A program made the position numbers and the translations under genes. DNA of 64,000 nucleotides, from NCBI GenBank assembly GCA_003134995.1, contig PLDC01000005.1, positions 186,001 to 250,000 on the forward strand. Direction: 5' to 3'. The DNA comes from Acidobacteriaceae bacterium. GTDB taxonomy: Bacteria > Acidobacteriota > Terriglobia > Terriglobales > Acidobacteriaceae. The notes beneath the pieces are model-generated. The model did no database searches. It was not told where the DNA came from and worked only from the letters and a program-made list of their open reading frames with translations. This document shows, piece by piece, positions 45,101 to 52,720 of this stretch; position 1 is the first letter of the stretch, and every line of letters begins with the position of its first letter.

Positions 45101-45459
45101 TTGACGGTCTCTGTCGAACCCGCAATCGTCAACCGCACATCCACGGTGGTCGTCTCGGTAATGCGAACTTGCACAGCGCTCACTGTTGTGGCCTTAAAGC
45201 TGCCCGCTTCGGCTCGCAGTTCGTATGCGCCAGGCTCGATCAAAGCAAAGCGATAACGTCCATTCGCGTCGCTCTTGGTTTCACGCGCAGCCCCCGAAAC
45301 GCTGCTCAGCACAACCTTCGCCCCGCTCACGGCTGCTCCCTGCGGATCGATTATCTGCCCAGCGATTTCACCCGTTGTAGGTGACTGCGCCCACGCCGCT
45401 GCCACCATAACTGCAAGAAACCCAAACGAAAATAATTTTGACGTCAGTCGCGATTTCAT
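42124..45459 (-). CDS. TonB-dependent receptor, Oar type, co-translated with TetR regulator
   Basis: 1111 residues from ATG 45459, whose ATGA overlaps the TetR stop; a longer frame up to 45669 lacks a signal peptide at its start. Signal MKSRLTSKLFSFGFLAVMVAAAWAQ, carboxypeptidase-regulatory domain (GEIAGQIIDPQGAAVSGAKVVL), TonB plug (VNQIPLPTRNYTQLLALSPGAISS, NVNGQRSTSNNVILDGTEIN) and a long barrel ending in IIQFALKYSF. The ligand is unknown; neighbours point to a lipid or fatty-acid-like compound (inference from context). Confidence 0.87.
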   Translation of the reverse strand: MKSRLTSKLFSFGFLAVMVAAAWAQSPTTGEIAGQIIDPQGAAVSGAKVVLSSVSGAARETKSDANGRYRFALIEPGAYELRAEAGSFKATTVSAVQVRITETTTVDVRLTIAGSTETVNVNAEPEVAQENATTGRVIGETQVNQIPLPTRNYTQLLALSPGAISSLPNNAELGRGDADINVNGQRSTSNNVILDGTEINSPGTNSTPSLSVPAPDAIDQFIVQTSMYDASQGRNSGGNVAVVTKSGTNRLHGNVYEFFRNDALNANDFFLNAAGQPRPELKRNQFGFTLGGPIVENKTFFFISYQGSRERNGTSPTYSLGSPLIPQDLTDDRSTTTLTNMALTDYGVALSPVSLGILQATLPNGQFAIPSAASPLAGSTTPVVSPVSGVSRFTEDQFNFNIDQQITAKNKLTGKFFFSNDPQRQAIFGFLGANPFEVPGYGGDISFHNRVLGLADTHIFNPHLINEARFGFSRIRGISTPEEPFTNAQFGITNPFAAQYPGMATISVTGLFTIGSSPLADEKSVTQTWQAQDTLSYIAGRHSFRIGGQFRRYDIDFYFHAFSRGEILFNDFQDFLAGGSPTSADVSLLGAGIPDRGFRASDGSWFVQDDIHATSHLTLNAGIRFDHFGGYSEIHGRFSEFNPAAFPPTLGCTATTPCANAFTLGSSGQELNPSKFDVSPRVGFSWNPTEKNNLVVRGGFGLYYDRFSDRFANLQVFTYPYDTIGTGLFTAGFFGTPFPDLAGYSFPLPAQAPSPIPLLLDGFLPIEQNPINGFFPAHNMSTPYSLAYNFDVQWSPASTWLVDIGYAGGRGDHLINLYNLNQGTEPSTAPYTFAGDGFSTNKALFGMDQVQTEATSEYNALQASLTKRFGHGLQFLASYTYSHSIDNNSGDNIVGAESELAPLPGNQQDLNTQVGSSDFDRTQRFVFSGIYDLPRFYRGGSRFAKGVANEWETAGIVTLQTGLPYTVICSDGSSLNNRADLVAGASAVTSSGSTVSRLSDYFNPAAFGACTEASNVLPFGTSSRNFLRGPGQKNVDFSVVKFFQVTEKSRIEFRAEFFNIFNFVNFAQPNSNAFVETVGNLGTVTATNGFGSITQTSAGPRIIQFALKYSF

Positions 45460-46118
45460 TTCCCCATCCTCCTCAACCCATCTCGCTTCGTCTTTCCCCC
45501 ATCGCGCCACAAACCCTCCGTCGCCATCTTGATCAACTGCTCGACGGCGCGGTCGTCCGACATCCCCAAATGTTGTTTTCCGCCAAAAAGCTTTTCCACC
45601 AGAAAATACGTAAATAGTTGCAAGTAGATCGCCGTGAAAGCCAGCGCCGGATCGATGTCCCGGTTCCACACGCCCGTTCGAGTCGAGGCTTCCAGCTGCG
45701 GCCCCAGCCGCGCCTGCATGTTCTTGGCGAGCGAGCGGAATGTCCCCGCAAAATGCTGGTTCCCGAACTCCGTAATGTCGATGTACATCAAACGCCAGTA
45801 GTCGGGATTGTCGTAAACAATCTCCCGGATCACATGCGCCATGCGCTGTAGCTCCGCCGGATCGAACACCCCCTGCACGGGCCCCAGCGCCTTGCGCCGC
45901 AGCTTCTCCATGTGCGCCTCATAGCGCTCAATGATGCTTTCGAAGATCTCTTCTTTGGTGTGGTAGTAGTTGTAAAGATTTCCGATGGAGACGCTGGCTT
46001 CTTTCGCAATGTCCCGCACGGAAGTGCCGTGGAAACCCAGGCGGGTAAACACGTGGAGAGCGGCATCTTCGATCTTCTTCTGGTTCCGCTCCACGGCTTG
46101 AAGTCGAAGTTTCGGCAT
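45456..46118 (-). CDS. TetR-family regulator of the lipid operon
   Basis: 220 residues. N-terminal HTH ERNQKKIEDAALHVFTRLGFHGTSVRDIAKEASVSIGNLYNYYHTKEEIFESIIE is a clear TetR domain. The C-terminal ligand domain is of the FadR-like type by general layout only. The gene heads the operon, and a palindrome 26 bp upstream of its ATG resembles the TGAACGTTCA-type operators of TetR-family fatty-acid regulators, so autoregulation by an acyl-CoA is plausible. Confidence 0.88.
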   Translation of the reverse strand: MPKLRLQAVERNQKKIEDAALHVFTRLGFHGTSVRDIAKEASVSIGNLYNYYHTKEEIFESIIERYEAHMEKLRRKALGPVQGVFDPAELQRMAHVIREIVYDNPDYWRLMYIDITEFGNQHFAGTFRSLAKNMQARLGPQLEASTRTGVWNRDIDPALAFTAIYLQLFTYFLVEKLFGGKQHLGMSDDRAVEQLIKMATEGLWRDGGKTKRDGLRRMGK

Positions 46119-46143
46119 GCTGATCCGCTAGATACAACCAAAT

Positions 46144-46163
46144 AAAAATGAACGTTCGTTTTT
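46144..46163. promoter_or_regulatory. Palindromic TetR-type operator
   Basis: AAAAATGAACGTTCGTTTTT, imperfect dyad centred on GAACGTTC with A/T-rich flanks, in the promoter region of the TetR operon. A TATAAA-like -10 lies close by on the minus strand, so binding would block transcription. Confidence 0.6.
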
Positions 46164-46344
46164 TATATCAGGGAGACCCTCGCTGTCAACCAGATTCTTC
46201 ATCGCGCGCATCGAAAAAACTGCTCCAATCATCTCGTCGCGATTCCCAACTCACTGGAGCATCGCCGGTGGGCAAGACTTTCGAGCCGCTGGTAAGTGAT
46301 TGTTATGCTTAGGTTTGCAAATGGGGCGAAGAAGAGAACGATGA

Positions 46345-47163
46345 CTAGGGCAAGAACGGCTGCACGCAACGCAAAAACTCCGCCGGACACTCAAGTTGCG
46401 GCGCGTGGCCGCAGCCCGGAATGGCTTGCAGTTCCCCGGCATGCAGCTTAGTTAGCGCCAGCTCCGCCTGCGCGACCGGCAGAACTTGATCGCGCTCGCC
46501 CCAGACTAGCAGCGTGGGACATTGTATTTCCGGAAGTCGGTCCACGAGATAAGTTGTCAACGACAGGCGAATACTGCTGGCCAGCGCATAGGCATACGCT
46601 GGATAATCGCTCCGTCGCAGCTTGCTGTTTTGCTTTGCCAGGTAGCGATCGCTGGCTTCTGTCGTCTTCGCGAACACCGTGCTGAATAAAAGTGCATGGA
46701 TTCCCGGCGTAAGTCCCGCCAGGACCGTTTCGCTGAATCGCGGCTCGATCAAAGCTCTCTCTTCCGCCGTATGCTTCTTGAAACCTCCGCTATTCACCAG
46801 CACCAGCTTTGAAACCGACTCGGGATGCTGCAACGCATACAGCATCGCGATCTGTCCCCCGAACGAGTTCCCTGCCAGACTGAATTCCTCCAGCTGAAGT
46901 CCCTGAAAAAACTCGCGCAGGCTCGACACAAAAAACTCCGCGGAATATTCCCGGCGCGGTTTGCTCGATCCTCCAAACCCTGGCAGATCCATCGCAATCA
47001 CCCGGTGCGATGCGGCCAGCGGCTCAAGCACCGGCTCCCAATCCAAAAAATCCCCAAACATTCCGTGGATCAAAACCACCACAGGCCCCTTGCCCCGATC
47101 GTAGTAGCAAATCTCTCCCCAACTCATCTTTCGGGTTGCGTGATAACTGACGTCCGGAAGCAA
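46345..47163 (-). CDS. Alpha/beta-hydrolase (TTG start)
   Basis: 272 residues from a TTG at 47163 that has AAGGAG seven bases upstream; an ATG-started frame to 47316 would have to read through the tRNA-Leu fragment and is rejected. Oxyanion segment VVLIHGMFGDFLDWEPV, nucleophile elbow LAGNSFGGQIAM (Ser), acid WGERDQVLP (Asp) and base GCGHAPQ (His). It is a general esterase/lyase-type hydrolase; substrate unknown. Immediately upstream lies the island boundary. Confidence 0.85.
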   Translation of the reverse strand: MLPDVSYHATRKMSWGEICYYDRGKGPVVVLIHGMFGDFLDWEPVLEPLAASHRVIAMDLPGFGGSSKPRREYSAEFFVSSLREFFQGLQLEEFSLAGNSFGGQIAMLYALQHPESVSKLVLVNSGGFKKHTAEERALIEPRFSETVLAGLTPGIHALLFSTVFAKTTEASDRYLAKQNSKLRRSDYPAYAYALASSIRLSLTTYLVDRLPEIQCPTLLVWGERDQVLPVAQAELALTKLHAGELQAIPGCGHAPQLECPAEFLRCVQPFLP

Positions 47164-47170
47164 TGAAGAT

Positions 47171-47176
47171 CTCCTT
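47171..47176 (-). promoter_or_regulatory. AAGGAG ribosome-binding site deciding a TTG start
   Basis: Shine-Dalgarno core on the minus strand with seven bases to the TTG at 47163; no such site precedes the in-frame ATGs at 47220 or 47316. Confidence 0.6.
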
Positions 47177-47233
47177 GTGAACCTGGTGGCAGGATTGAAT
47201 TTGGAAGCGGGATTATACATGCCCGCCGCAATC

Positions 47234-47291
47234 TGGTGCCGGGAGGGGGAATCGAACCCCCACAGTCCTTTCGGACCTGCGGATTTTAAGT
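47234..47291 (-). tRNA. 3' half of tRNA-Leu (UAA): putative attachment site (attL)
   Basis: The minus strand reads from inside the anticodon arm onward: ACTTAAAATCCGC (loop with anticodon TAA and 3' side of the stem), variable arm GGTCCGAAAGGACT, T-arm GGGGG-TTCGATT-CCCCC, acceptor 3' strand TCCCGGC, discriminator A and CCA. The 5' half is absent: the bases before it (GTGGTA) do not complete the anticodon stem and no D-arm follows. Identity stops at position 31, the classical crossover place for tyrosine integrases. It is read as the left end of an integrated island whose intact tRNA lies beyond the right edge. Confidence 0.8.
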
Positions 47292-47697
47292 TACCACGGT
47301 GACTAAAACAAAACACTTACGCGATTTGTGAGGTGGGTATAGTGAATTGCTTTAACTTGCTATCTTGCTATAGGTTAAACAGAATTTCATAGCAACGGCT
47401 GGTAACGGCTAGGATTTGCCGGTAGGCACGAAATTGGGCACAAAAACCTGCAACGCTCATGCGGCTGATGCCAGTACGAGTTAGGATGTCGGCACAGCCA
47501 CGACACCTGAGGAAATTCTGAAAGTGTTGCACATAACCCAGCCCAATTTGGGTCGGCAGCCACACGCTACCGATGCCATACAGGCGTGCCATGCGCCGAA
47601 GTTACCGCAGAAGTGAATTGTTCAACAAAACAGTCAGCCCAAGGGTACCGTTATCAATTTTTTTCGAAATTTTCACTTGGGCTTTCTCCTGATGATT
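47292..47697. other. Left end of island, no convincing gene
   Basis: About 400 bp just inside the attachment fragment. A 74-codon minus-strand frame (47368-47592) has no ribosome site, family resemblance or good codon pattern. No integrase is seen here, nor anywhere in the window. Confidence 0.4.
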
Positions 47698-47925
47698 TCA
47701 TTCTTCTGGGCTGATGTCGATGAATAACCAGTTCTCTTCGCCCTTTGAGGTGAACTCGAATCCTGCCTTACCGCCTCCTTCGACGCGTTTTGCGATCCCC
47801 TTACGCATAGCAAGATCGTCGATACCAAAAAACTGGTGCTCGGCACCATCTTCCCAATAAACAACTACCTTGGCGTCGGCGGGTTGTTTAGTGAGTTGTT
47901 CCAGTAGCTTTCGAACCGTCGTGGC
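47698..47925 (-). pseudogene. Small hypothetical protein with disrupted start
   Basis: Read on the minus strand, this frame gives a protein-like 75 residues: TTVRKLLEQLTKQPADAKVV, then VYWEDGAEHQFFGIDDLAMR and a WLFIDISPEE end. No ATG/GTG/TTG lies before residue about 40 in the frame. A GTG at 47929 (GTGAGC) is one base out of frame with it, so a single-base insertion near the start would explain the loss. Either a frameshifted remnant, a sequencing error or a gene with an unusual start. Function unknown. Confidence 0.45.
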
Positions 47926-48066
47926 TCACCTCAGCCTTCCATTGTACGACGCGGCTTTCTTACTTCAGCCAGTTCCCAGCGGGGTCAAAGAATCGCGGTA
48001 CTCTGCCTGCGAGGGGTGCCTTAGACGCTCGGGGGAACAAGCATGGACAAAACGGAAGGCTCACGA

Positions 48067-48810
48067 TTAAAGACGACTCGAACGTTTGTCGGCGCCCATG
48101 CTCATCCGTTTTTCCAGCAAACTTAGACGATGCAAAAGCTGGCGCACGTGAGGTGCTGAAAATCCGAAACGTTCGCCGATTTGACATGCGTTTAGCCTTT
48201 CACGGTAATAGGCCCGGAGAACCGCAGCAATTACCCACGGCTGCGCGCTGACGCGAATCGTCGTATCAAGATTGCGAATCTGAATCTCTAGCTCGCGGCG
48301 ACGGGGCGGGTTGTTACTCGCAACATATTCCGTGCATAATTTATCGAGTATCTTGAGTTGTTTTTCACCCTGCGCCTTTAGCCGCTCCCAAGCGCGAAAA
48401 AGCCTTTCTTTTTTCGTGCCGGGCTGCTTTTTCCGAAGCGACGCGCGGATTTCCAAGAAACGAATGCAGACAGCGCTCAAGCGGTTATCATTCAGCACCC
48501 AGTCGGGCGTCGGAAGTCTCCGAGAAGAGTCCCCATTTTGACAGCGCCGCTGAGTTTGGCAGAACGAAAGTTCGTCCCAAGAAAGTCTGGGGGCGAACGT
48601 ACCGTCTACGGTTTTCTCCGGTAAATGAACAGCGCGCTGCCGGTGGAAGTGCGAGGCGTCAGGTTGGTCCAAACAGGCATTGCGGGCGGGCATCGGAGGG
48701 CAAATCGTGATACTGCTCATGACCTTACGGAAGAGTGTTGACCGGTTCGTGCCAACATATTGCTGGAAAAGCGATTGTGTTCCATTCTGTTTACTACCCG
48801 CGTTCCGCAT
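48067..48810 (-). CDS. Hypothetical protein with C-terminal helix-turn-helix
   Basis: 247 residues from ATG 48810, which overlaps the end of the preceding gene by 17 bases. The first 100 residues are unlike anything I know. The middle is charged and helical (RKKQPGTKKERLFRAWERLKAQGEKQLKILDKL). The C-terminal 60 residues contain a helix-turn-helix: NACQIGERFGFSAPHVRQLLHRL, preceded by a DNA-contact-like helix region. It may be a regulator or replication-type protein of the mobile element. Probably co-transcribed with the two genes upstream. Confidence 0.6.
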   Translation of the reverse strand: MRNAGSKQNGTQSLFQQYVGTNRSTLFRKVMSSITICPPMPARNACLDQPDASHFHRQRAVHLPEKTVDGTFAPRLSWDELSFCQTQRRCQNGDSSRRLPTPDWVLNDNRLSAVCIRFLEIRASLRKKQPGTKKERLFRAWERLKAQGEKQLKILDKLCTEYVASNNPPRRRELEIQIRNLDTTIRVSAQPWVIAAVLRAYYRERLNACQIGERFGFSAPHVRQLLHRLSLLEKRMSMGADKRSSRL

Positions 48811-49351
48811 CAAGTCGTCGCGCCGCATCTTCCAGTGCCGGGTCGGAAAAACTGACTCGGCCAATTGCTGGCTTTGCCACTGGGACCGCGGCGAGCTGCT
48901 TTTCTGCTGACTCGGCAGCAACGATGATGCGAGTGAGTGAGCGCAGTTTCATGCAGTTAAGGGTGTCGATCATTGGGACACCGCTGGTCTTCTCGATACT
49001 GCGAGCAATGGAGATGTCTTCCAAAGACATTCCCGTCTTACGACCGATTAGCCGCAACTCGTCGAAGGAAGAGTTCACTCTGCGGATGATAGGGGCAGCG
49101 AGCCGAGCGGCCCTATCCCGCAGAGCACAGCGTTGCTCAGCGTTCCGGACCCAATCGGATGATGGGGCAGGCACAGCGCGATGTTCTGCCAGGCAAAGTC
49201 TAACTTCCGCAATGCGGTCTGCGGCCCATTTCCTGTCTGGAGAACTCAGGGATTGCCTCACATCTGGCCAGCAGGGAGCCTTACCAGTGGACCACTCCAT
49301 TGGTGATGTTCCGGCCAAGAGTTGCTCGCGGCGTTCTTGTGTAATTTGCAT
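48794..49351 (-). CDS. Hypothetical protein, island operon
   Basis: 185 residues with an AGAGGAC ribosome-binding site. No family recognised. The sequence is mixed helical, with a moderately conserved-looking block RLAAPIIRRVNSSFDELRLIGRKTGMSLEDISIARSIE. It follows the duplicated-module gene by 29 bp and overlaps the HTH gene, so the three form a minus-strand operon. Confidence 0.6.
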   Translation of the reverse strand: MQITQERREQLLAGTSPMEWSTGKAPCWPDVRQSLSSPDRKWAADRIAEVRLCLAEHRAVPAPSSDWVRNAEQRCALRDRAARLAAPIIRRVNSSFDELRLIGRKTGMSLEDISIARSIEKTSGVPMIDTLNCMKLRSLTRIIVAAESAEKQLAAVPVAKPAIGRVSFSDPALEDAARRLDAERG

Positions 49352-49380
49352 AAAAGTCCTCTCTCTATAACCTAGCGGTT

Positions 49381-50022
49381 TTACCGGCGGATTCCGAGGC
49401 GCGCCAACACGCAGGATTCGGCCTGTTTTTCAGAGGATTCCTGCCTAACGCGTGCTTGCAGCGCGGCTTCGTTCGCAGCCTCCCTCGCAGCTGGGTCAGA
49501 GGCATGCTTGGCATCCAGAAACACCTTTATCACTGCGACAGGCGCTCCATATCGTGCGAGCTGGCCTTCATCTTCGAAGCGCGCGGTTTCACAACCACTG
49601 CGTCGCAGAATTATCGGTCTTCCAGTTGTCTGTCCGAACATCAATTCCCAACGGACGCCATCGACAGAAGGAGCGGCTTCGTCTGGTCGCACGCGGCGTC
49701 GTGCGTCCAAAGCTTGACGCTCCTTAATCCACTCTGGGCTGCCATAGCCCGGTCTTTGGCAAAGCATCGCGTGTCCATAACCGCAGGCAAGAGGTGCAAA
49801 CTCTGGGGCAACCAGTTGCTCAGCGCCATTTAATTCCGGTTTTGCTGGATGTGAAATCCAACGAATCTTTACAGCGGATTCTCCCTCGAACCCGCATCGC
49901 GTTTTTTGGCAGTACTCTGCCTGCCCGAAGCCCACAGCGACGATCGCAAATTCTCGGGCAACATGTTGCTCAGTGCGGTTCAATTCTGGTTTTGAGGGAT
50001 GTGAAGTCCAGCGAATTTTCAT
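49381..50022 (-). CDS. Hypothetical protein with tandemly duplicated N-terminal module
   Basis: 213 residues with a good AGGAGAACC ribosome site. Residues 1-50 and 51-100 are diverged copies of one unit: KIRWTSHPSKPELNRTEQHV against KIRWISHPAKPELNGAEQLV, followed by A-EFA--A-G-G-A--CQ in both. The DNA duplication is 150 bp and includes the GGAGAA-type ribosome site, so the gene start itself was duplicated in frame. Conserved His, Trp and Cys residues suggest a small metal- or nucleotide-binding unit. The C-terminal half (RRVRPDEAAPSVDGVRWELM ...) is charged and unrecognised. Confidence 0.6.
   Translation of the reverse strand: MKIRWTSHPSKPELNRTEQHVAREFAIVAVGFGQAEYCQKTRCGFEGESAVKIRWISHPAKPELNGAEQLVAPEFAPLACGYGHAMLCQRPGYGSPEWIKERQALDARRRVRPDEAAPSVDGVRWELMFGQTTGRPIILRRSGCETARFEDEGQLARYGAPVAVIKVFLDAKHASDPAAREAANEAALQARVRQESSEKQAESCVLARLGIRR
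49722..50022 (-). repeat. 150-bp in-frame tandem duplication
   Basis: Copy 1 starts at 50022 and copy 2 at 49872. Both begin ATGAAAATTCG/GTAAAGATTCG after a GGAGAA(C/T)C(T/C)GCT leader. Confidence 0.7.
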
Positions 50023-50415
50023 AGCAGGTTCTCCTTCTTTCTGAGTAATCCGTCTGGCGATCTAGCTGCCAATCTTCCCGAGTTGTGTGACGGGCTCCTA
50101 GAAATCGACGTCGTCCCAAGGACCCGCTCCGGCCCACGCGACCGTCCCGTCATTGGTATCCACAGCACGTCGGTGTCATGATGCCGCAACCGCCGTTTTC
50201 AGGCCGCGCATCGGGCCGGTTCTTTAGGGGTGCGGTTTGGGCGTCAGCGAGCAGAGTCAGACGTATCGCAGGGTGGATGAACTCGGAAAGCGGAGTTGGT
50301 TTTGTCACCTAGCGGCTTTGGGCTTCATCGGAAGGCCCACCAGGGGACACACGACCCAAAGCGGTGGTCCATCGTCCCGGTTTTGAAGATCACATAGGGT
50401 GTTCTGATCGGTTTG
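50023..50415. other. Intergenic region with an orphan C-terminus-like stretch
   Basis: No convincing gene. On the minus strand at about 50097-50162 a frame from a GTG reads DTNDGTVAWAGAGPWDDVDF and stops; it looks like the end of a protein but lacks an upstream body, because a stop lies a few codons before. Confidence 0.35.
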
Positions 50416-50526
50416 GAAAACTCTCTACTCTACATGATTCGTCAACCGCTTACCAGAACTACGTTCTGATTCGTTCTGATCGACGTTGCACCACTATGAA
50501 CATAGAACTATCACGTTTTTATCACA
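50416..50526. repeat. Diverged repeat, copy A
   Basis: About 110 bp matching copy B at 52610; in the best block 41 of 45 bases agree (GAAAAxTCTCTACTCTAC ...). A second shared block holds repeated CGTTCTGAT words and GAACATRGAACTA. It lies before the HExxH gene. Confidence 0.6.
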
Positions 50527-50658
50527 GCAGAGGTATCACCATCCGCCAGGAAACATGCCTTTCCCGATGCAGAAATCCGCGCTGCCGAGTTTCTCCTGGC
50601 GTCCGAGCAGGTCTTTACACACACGCTTCGTGATCGAAGGCTGCCGAGGTGTGGACGG

Positions 50659-52035
50659 GTGGTGGATTACGATAGTAGGCGGTACCATGTGAATGCGTTA
50701 TTACCCTACGCAGAGTGCCATTTCCAGTCCGATCTTCAGGCTTTCGAGGAGCCGGTCGCAGTGTTGCAGCAGAATGCGAATCGCGTGGGCATTGGCGGCT
50801 GCTACTCCTTCATGTCGCAGTTCATAAGCCTTGAACTGCCCGTAGACGTTCTCGAAAGACTAAACGGTCGTAGCGATTATGATGACCTTGAGGATGCGCT
50901 CTTATACTCAAGACTTGCCCACGAACGGCAACACTTCATACAAAACGTTTCCACGACATATGGCATGTGGAAAACATCTATTCTACGCATGGCGGGAATG
51001 TGCGCATTTGGATGCATCATGCTCCAAAACAAATCCGGCGGCTTTGCTATCGCTCCGCCTTACATGGATAAATTCCCCACCAGTGACGTGGTTCTGAGAG
51101 ATTGCAAAGAGCCAGTGACCATGGCAGCCGAGGCCGCCATGTTTCGGAATTGGGTACGCCTTGTGGACGGACCCGTAGCTGCGAGCAAGAAGTGCGCGGC
51201 TATGCATATTGACGGCGTTACATTTCCAGAAGGTACAACTCATGTTCACACAATAGATACCGTTGGCGTGCGGGGCATCCTGGCGGCGAACGAAATCATC
51301 GAGTTTCAAGCTCGTACCGCTGAACTCGATTGTCTGTACCATACGAAAGGAATGTCGTCACCGCATCGAGATGAGATTATTCCCACCATCTGGAGCGATC
51401 ACCCTTCTCAGTCACCATTGCGCATCTCTGATCGGGCATTCGATAGACGAGACCGCTTGTCGTGGCTAGCTTCCCTCGCTATGTCGGAACTTGCATTGAA
51501 TGCTGATTGGCCGTTTCTTACAGTAGGCACACTACAATCCAGACGATGGGAGGACCTACATCCCGGCTGGCGTTTTGCGCGTCTCTGCGATTATGTACGG
51601 GAGATGAAGCTAACACCCCCTGACGATGATCCAGCAGCACGGCAGATCTTCAAGGATCGACTCGCCGCTGCGCTGGGTTGGGCTTCCGAACGTGAGGCAC
51701 TGCGGCGCGCGATCTTGTCGCTAGAGACGGGTCCACTCTGCCGTACAATCTTTTTCGAGGTCGCAAGGAGCGCCTCTTCGTTTCTCGAAAATCGACCGTG
51801 TGACTTATCGATCACAAGCTCTCGAGATCCAGCATTCGCACTCATCATCGGCCGCTACTGCGCAGGACCATTATCGACGTACTCCCCTCCAAAGGATCTT
51901 GAAGCCTGTACACTTGATATAGCCCTGCAGCTTCTTCTCTCAGATCATATTGTCTGTCCGTATTGCTTTAGACGAGATCACGAAGAAGGCTGTGAAGGTA
52001 TCCGCGTGGTTGGATTCTTGATGTCGGACCGGTGA
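50659..52035 (+). CDS. Hypothetical HExxH (zincin-like) protein with C-terminal zinc finger
   Basis: 458 residues from a GTG (no ATG is available nearby). Residues 88-92 are HERQH in SRLAHERQHFIQNVSTTYGM, an HExxH metalloprotease-type helix. Acidic residues in AANEIIEFQARTAELD (about 209-224) could supply the third ligand. The C-terminus has C-x2-C-x4-H-x3-C (CPYCFRRDHEEGC). No signal peptide or transmembrane segment, so it should be cytoplasmic. I recognise the HE-x-x-HF-x-Q ... YG pattern from uncharacterised proteins but know no function. The small membrane gene follows at 19 bp. Confidence 0.65.
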   Translation: MVDYDSRRYHVNALLPYAECHFQSDLQAFEEPVAVLQQNANRVGIGGCYSFMSQFISLELPVDVLERLNGRSDYDDLEDALLYSRLAHERQHFIQNVSTTYGMWKTSILRMAGMCAFGCIMLQNKSGGFAIAPPYMDKFPTSDVVLRDCKEPVTMAAEAAMFRNWVRLVDGPVAASKKCAAMHIDGVTFPEGTTHVHTIDTVGVRGILAANEIIEFQARTAELDCLYHTKGMSSPHRDEIIPTIWSDHPSQSPLRISDRAFDRRDRLSWLASLAMSELALNADWPFLTVGTLQSRRWEDLHPGWRFARLCDYVREMKLTPPDDDPAARQIFKDRLAAALGWASEREALRRAILSLETGPLCRTIFFEVARSASSFLENRPCDLSITSSRDPAFALIIGRYCAGPLSTYSPPKDLEACTLDIALQLLLSDHIVCPYCFRRDHEEGCEGIRVVGFLMSDR

Positions 52036-52054
52036 TCTATTTGGAGAGTGAAAC

Positions 52055-52513
52055 ATGGATCGACTTCTAATCGTGGATTCTCGAACGTTCCCCAGACAAG
52101 AACTTGAATGGCGGGAGGCTTTGCTTAAAGCATGCAAAGCGAACGGATTTTCCTTACAAGTGGATGAGGTTCCTTCGAGGGGTCGCCTCGTCTCGCCGGA
52201 CATTATTGGAATAGCCGGCCTTGCGGCATCAGTTGTCGGTGTAGCGCTGGGCCTGATTGGCCTTTTCCAGCGCCCCAAACCGCATCAGACAACCTCGGTG
52301 CTTCGGAGTGAAATCACCGCGGTTTTCGAGAAACATGAGCAAAACGCACGGCGGATTGTAGGTATCAACGGGTTCGATAGCGTTGCGGCCAACGGGGTTA
52401 GATCGTGCGAAATTGTAATTGAGGAAAACCAAAGGAACCAGCGAGTACATGTCGTCATGACCGAGAACGTTATCGTTGTGTCCCTTTCTGAAATTGATAC
52501 CCGACTCTATTGA
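52055..52513 (+). CDS. Small single-span membrane protein, partner of HExxH gene
   Basis: 152 residues with a GGAG ribosome site. The N-terminal 45 residues are soluble (LLIVDSRTFPRQELEWREALLKACKANGF), then one membrane segment (IIGIAGLAASVVGVALGLIGLF, about 50-72), then a soluble C-terminal domain of about 80 residues. The topology suggests a membrane-tethered sensor or substrate. It has no known relative to me. Its position just behind a putative protease is the main clue. Confidence 0.6.
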   Translation: MDRLLIVDSRTFPRQELEWREALLKACKANGFSLQVDEVPSRGRLVSPDIIGIAGLAASVVGVALGLIGLFQRPKPHQTTSVLRSEITAVFEKHEQNARRIVGINGFDSVAANGVRSCEIVIEENQRNQRVHVVMTENVIVVSLSEIDTRLY

Positions 52514-52609
52514 CTAGGAGTCAACTGGAATCGCACATTATGGTGGCGACAAGCCACCTGACGAAGGCTGGCGGATTTTGAGTTCTACAGTAGGTTCCGA
52601 ACCGTTCTG

Positions 52610-52720
52610 AAAATTCTCTACTCTACTTGATTCTTCAACCGCTTACAAGAACTCCGATTCCTACCGTTCTGATCCGTTCTGCCGCATTTTGAACATGGAA
52701 CTACTACAGTTTTACTACAG
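52610..52720. repeat. Diverged repeat, copy B, at the end of the transposase remnant
   Basis: Counterpart of the repeat at 50416, in the same orientation, immediately beyond the IS110-like coding remnant and overlapping its last codons. This suggests both repeats are ends of one mobile element family. Confidence 0.6.

Noticed and set aside
43000-45200. Long plus-strand open frames opposite the receptor and mannosidase genes
   Set aside because: Antisense frames created by high-GC codon bias; the minus-strand genes have signals and domain motifs.
47164-47316. N-terminal extension of the alpha/beta-hydrolase starting at 47316
   Set aside because: It would translate the tRNA-Leu fragment; the TTG at 47163 has a perfect ribosome site.
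47368-47592. 74-codon minus-strand frame near the island edge
   Set aside because: No ribosome site, no family pattern and Cys/Arg-rich composition; may be chance.
47673-47864. 63-codon minus-strand frame
   Set aside because: It is a shadow of the protein-like frame at 47698-47925 in another phase.
50364-50633. 89-codon plus-strand frame through repeat copy A
   Set aside because: It runs through the repeat and is rich in Arg/Cys/Ser without family resemblance.
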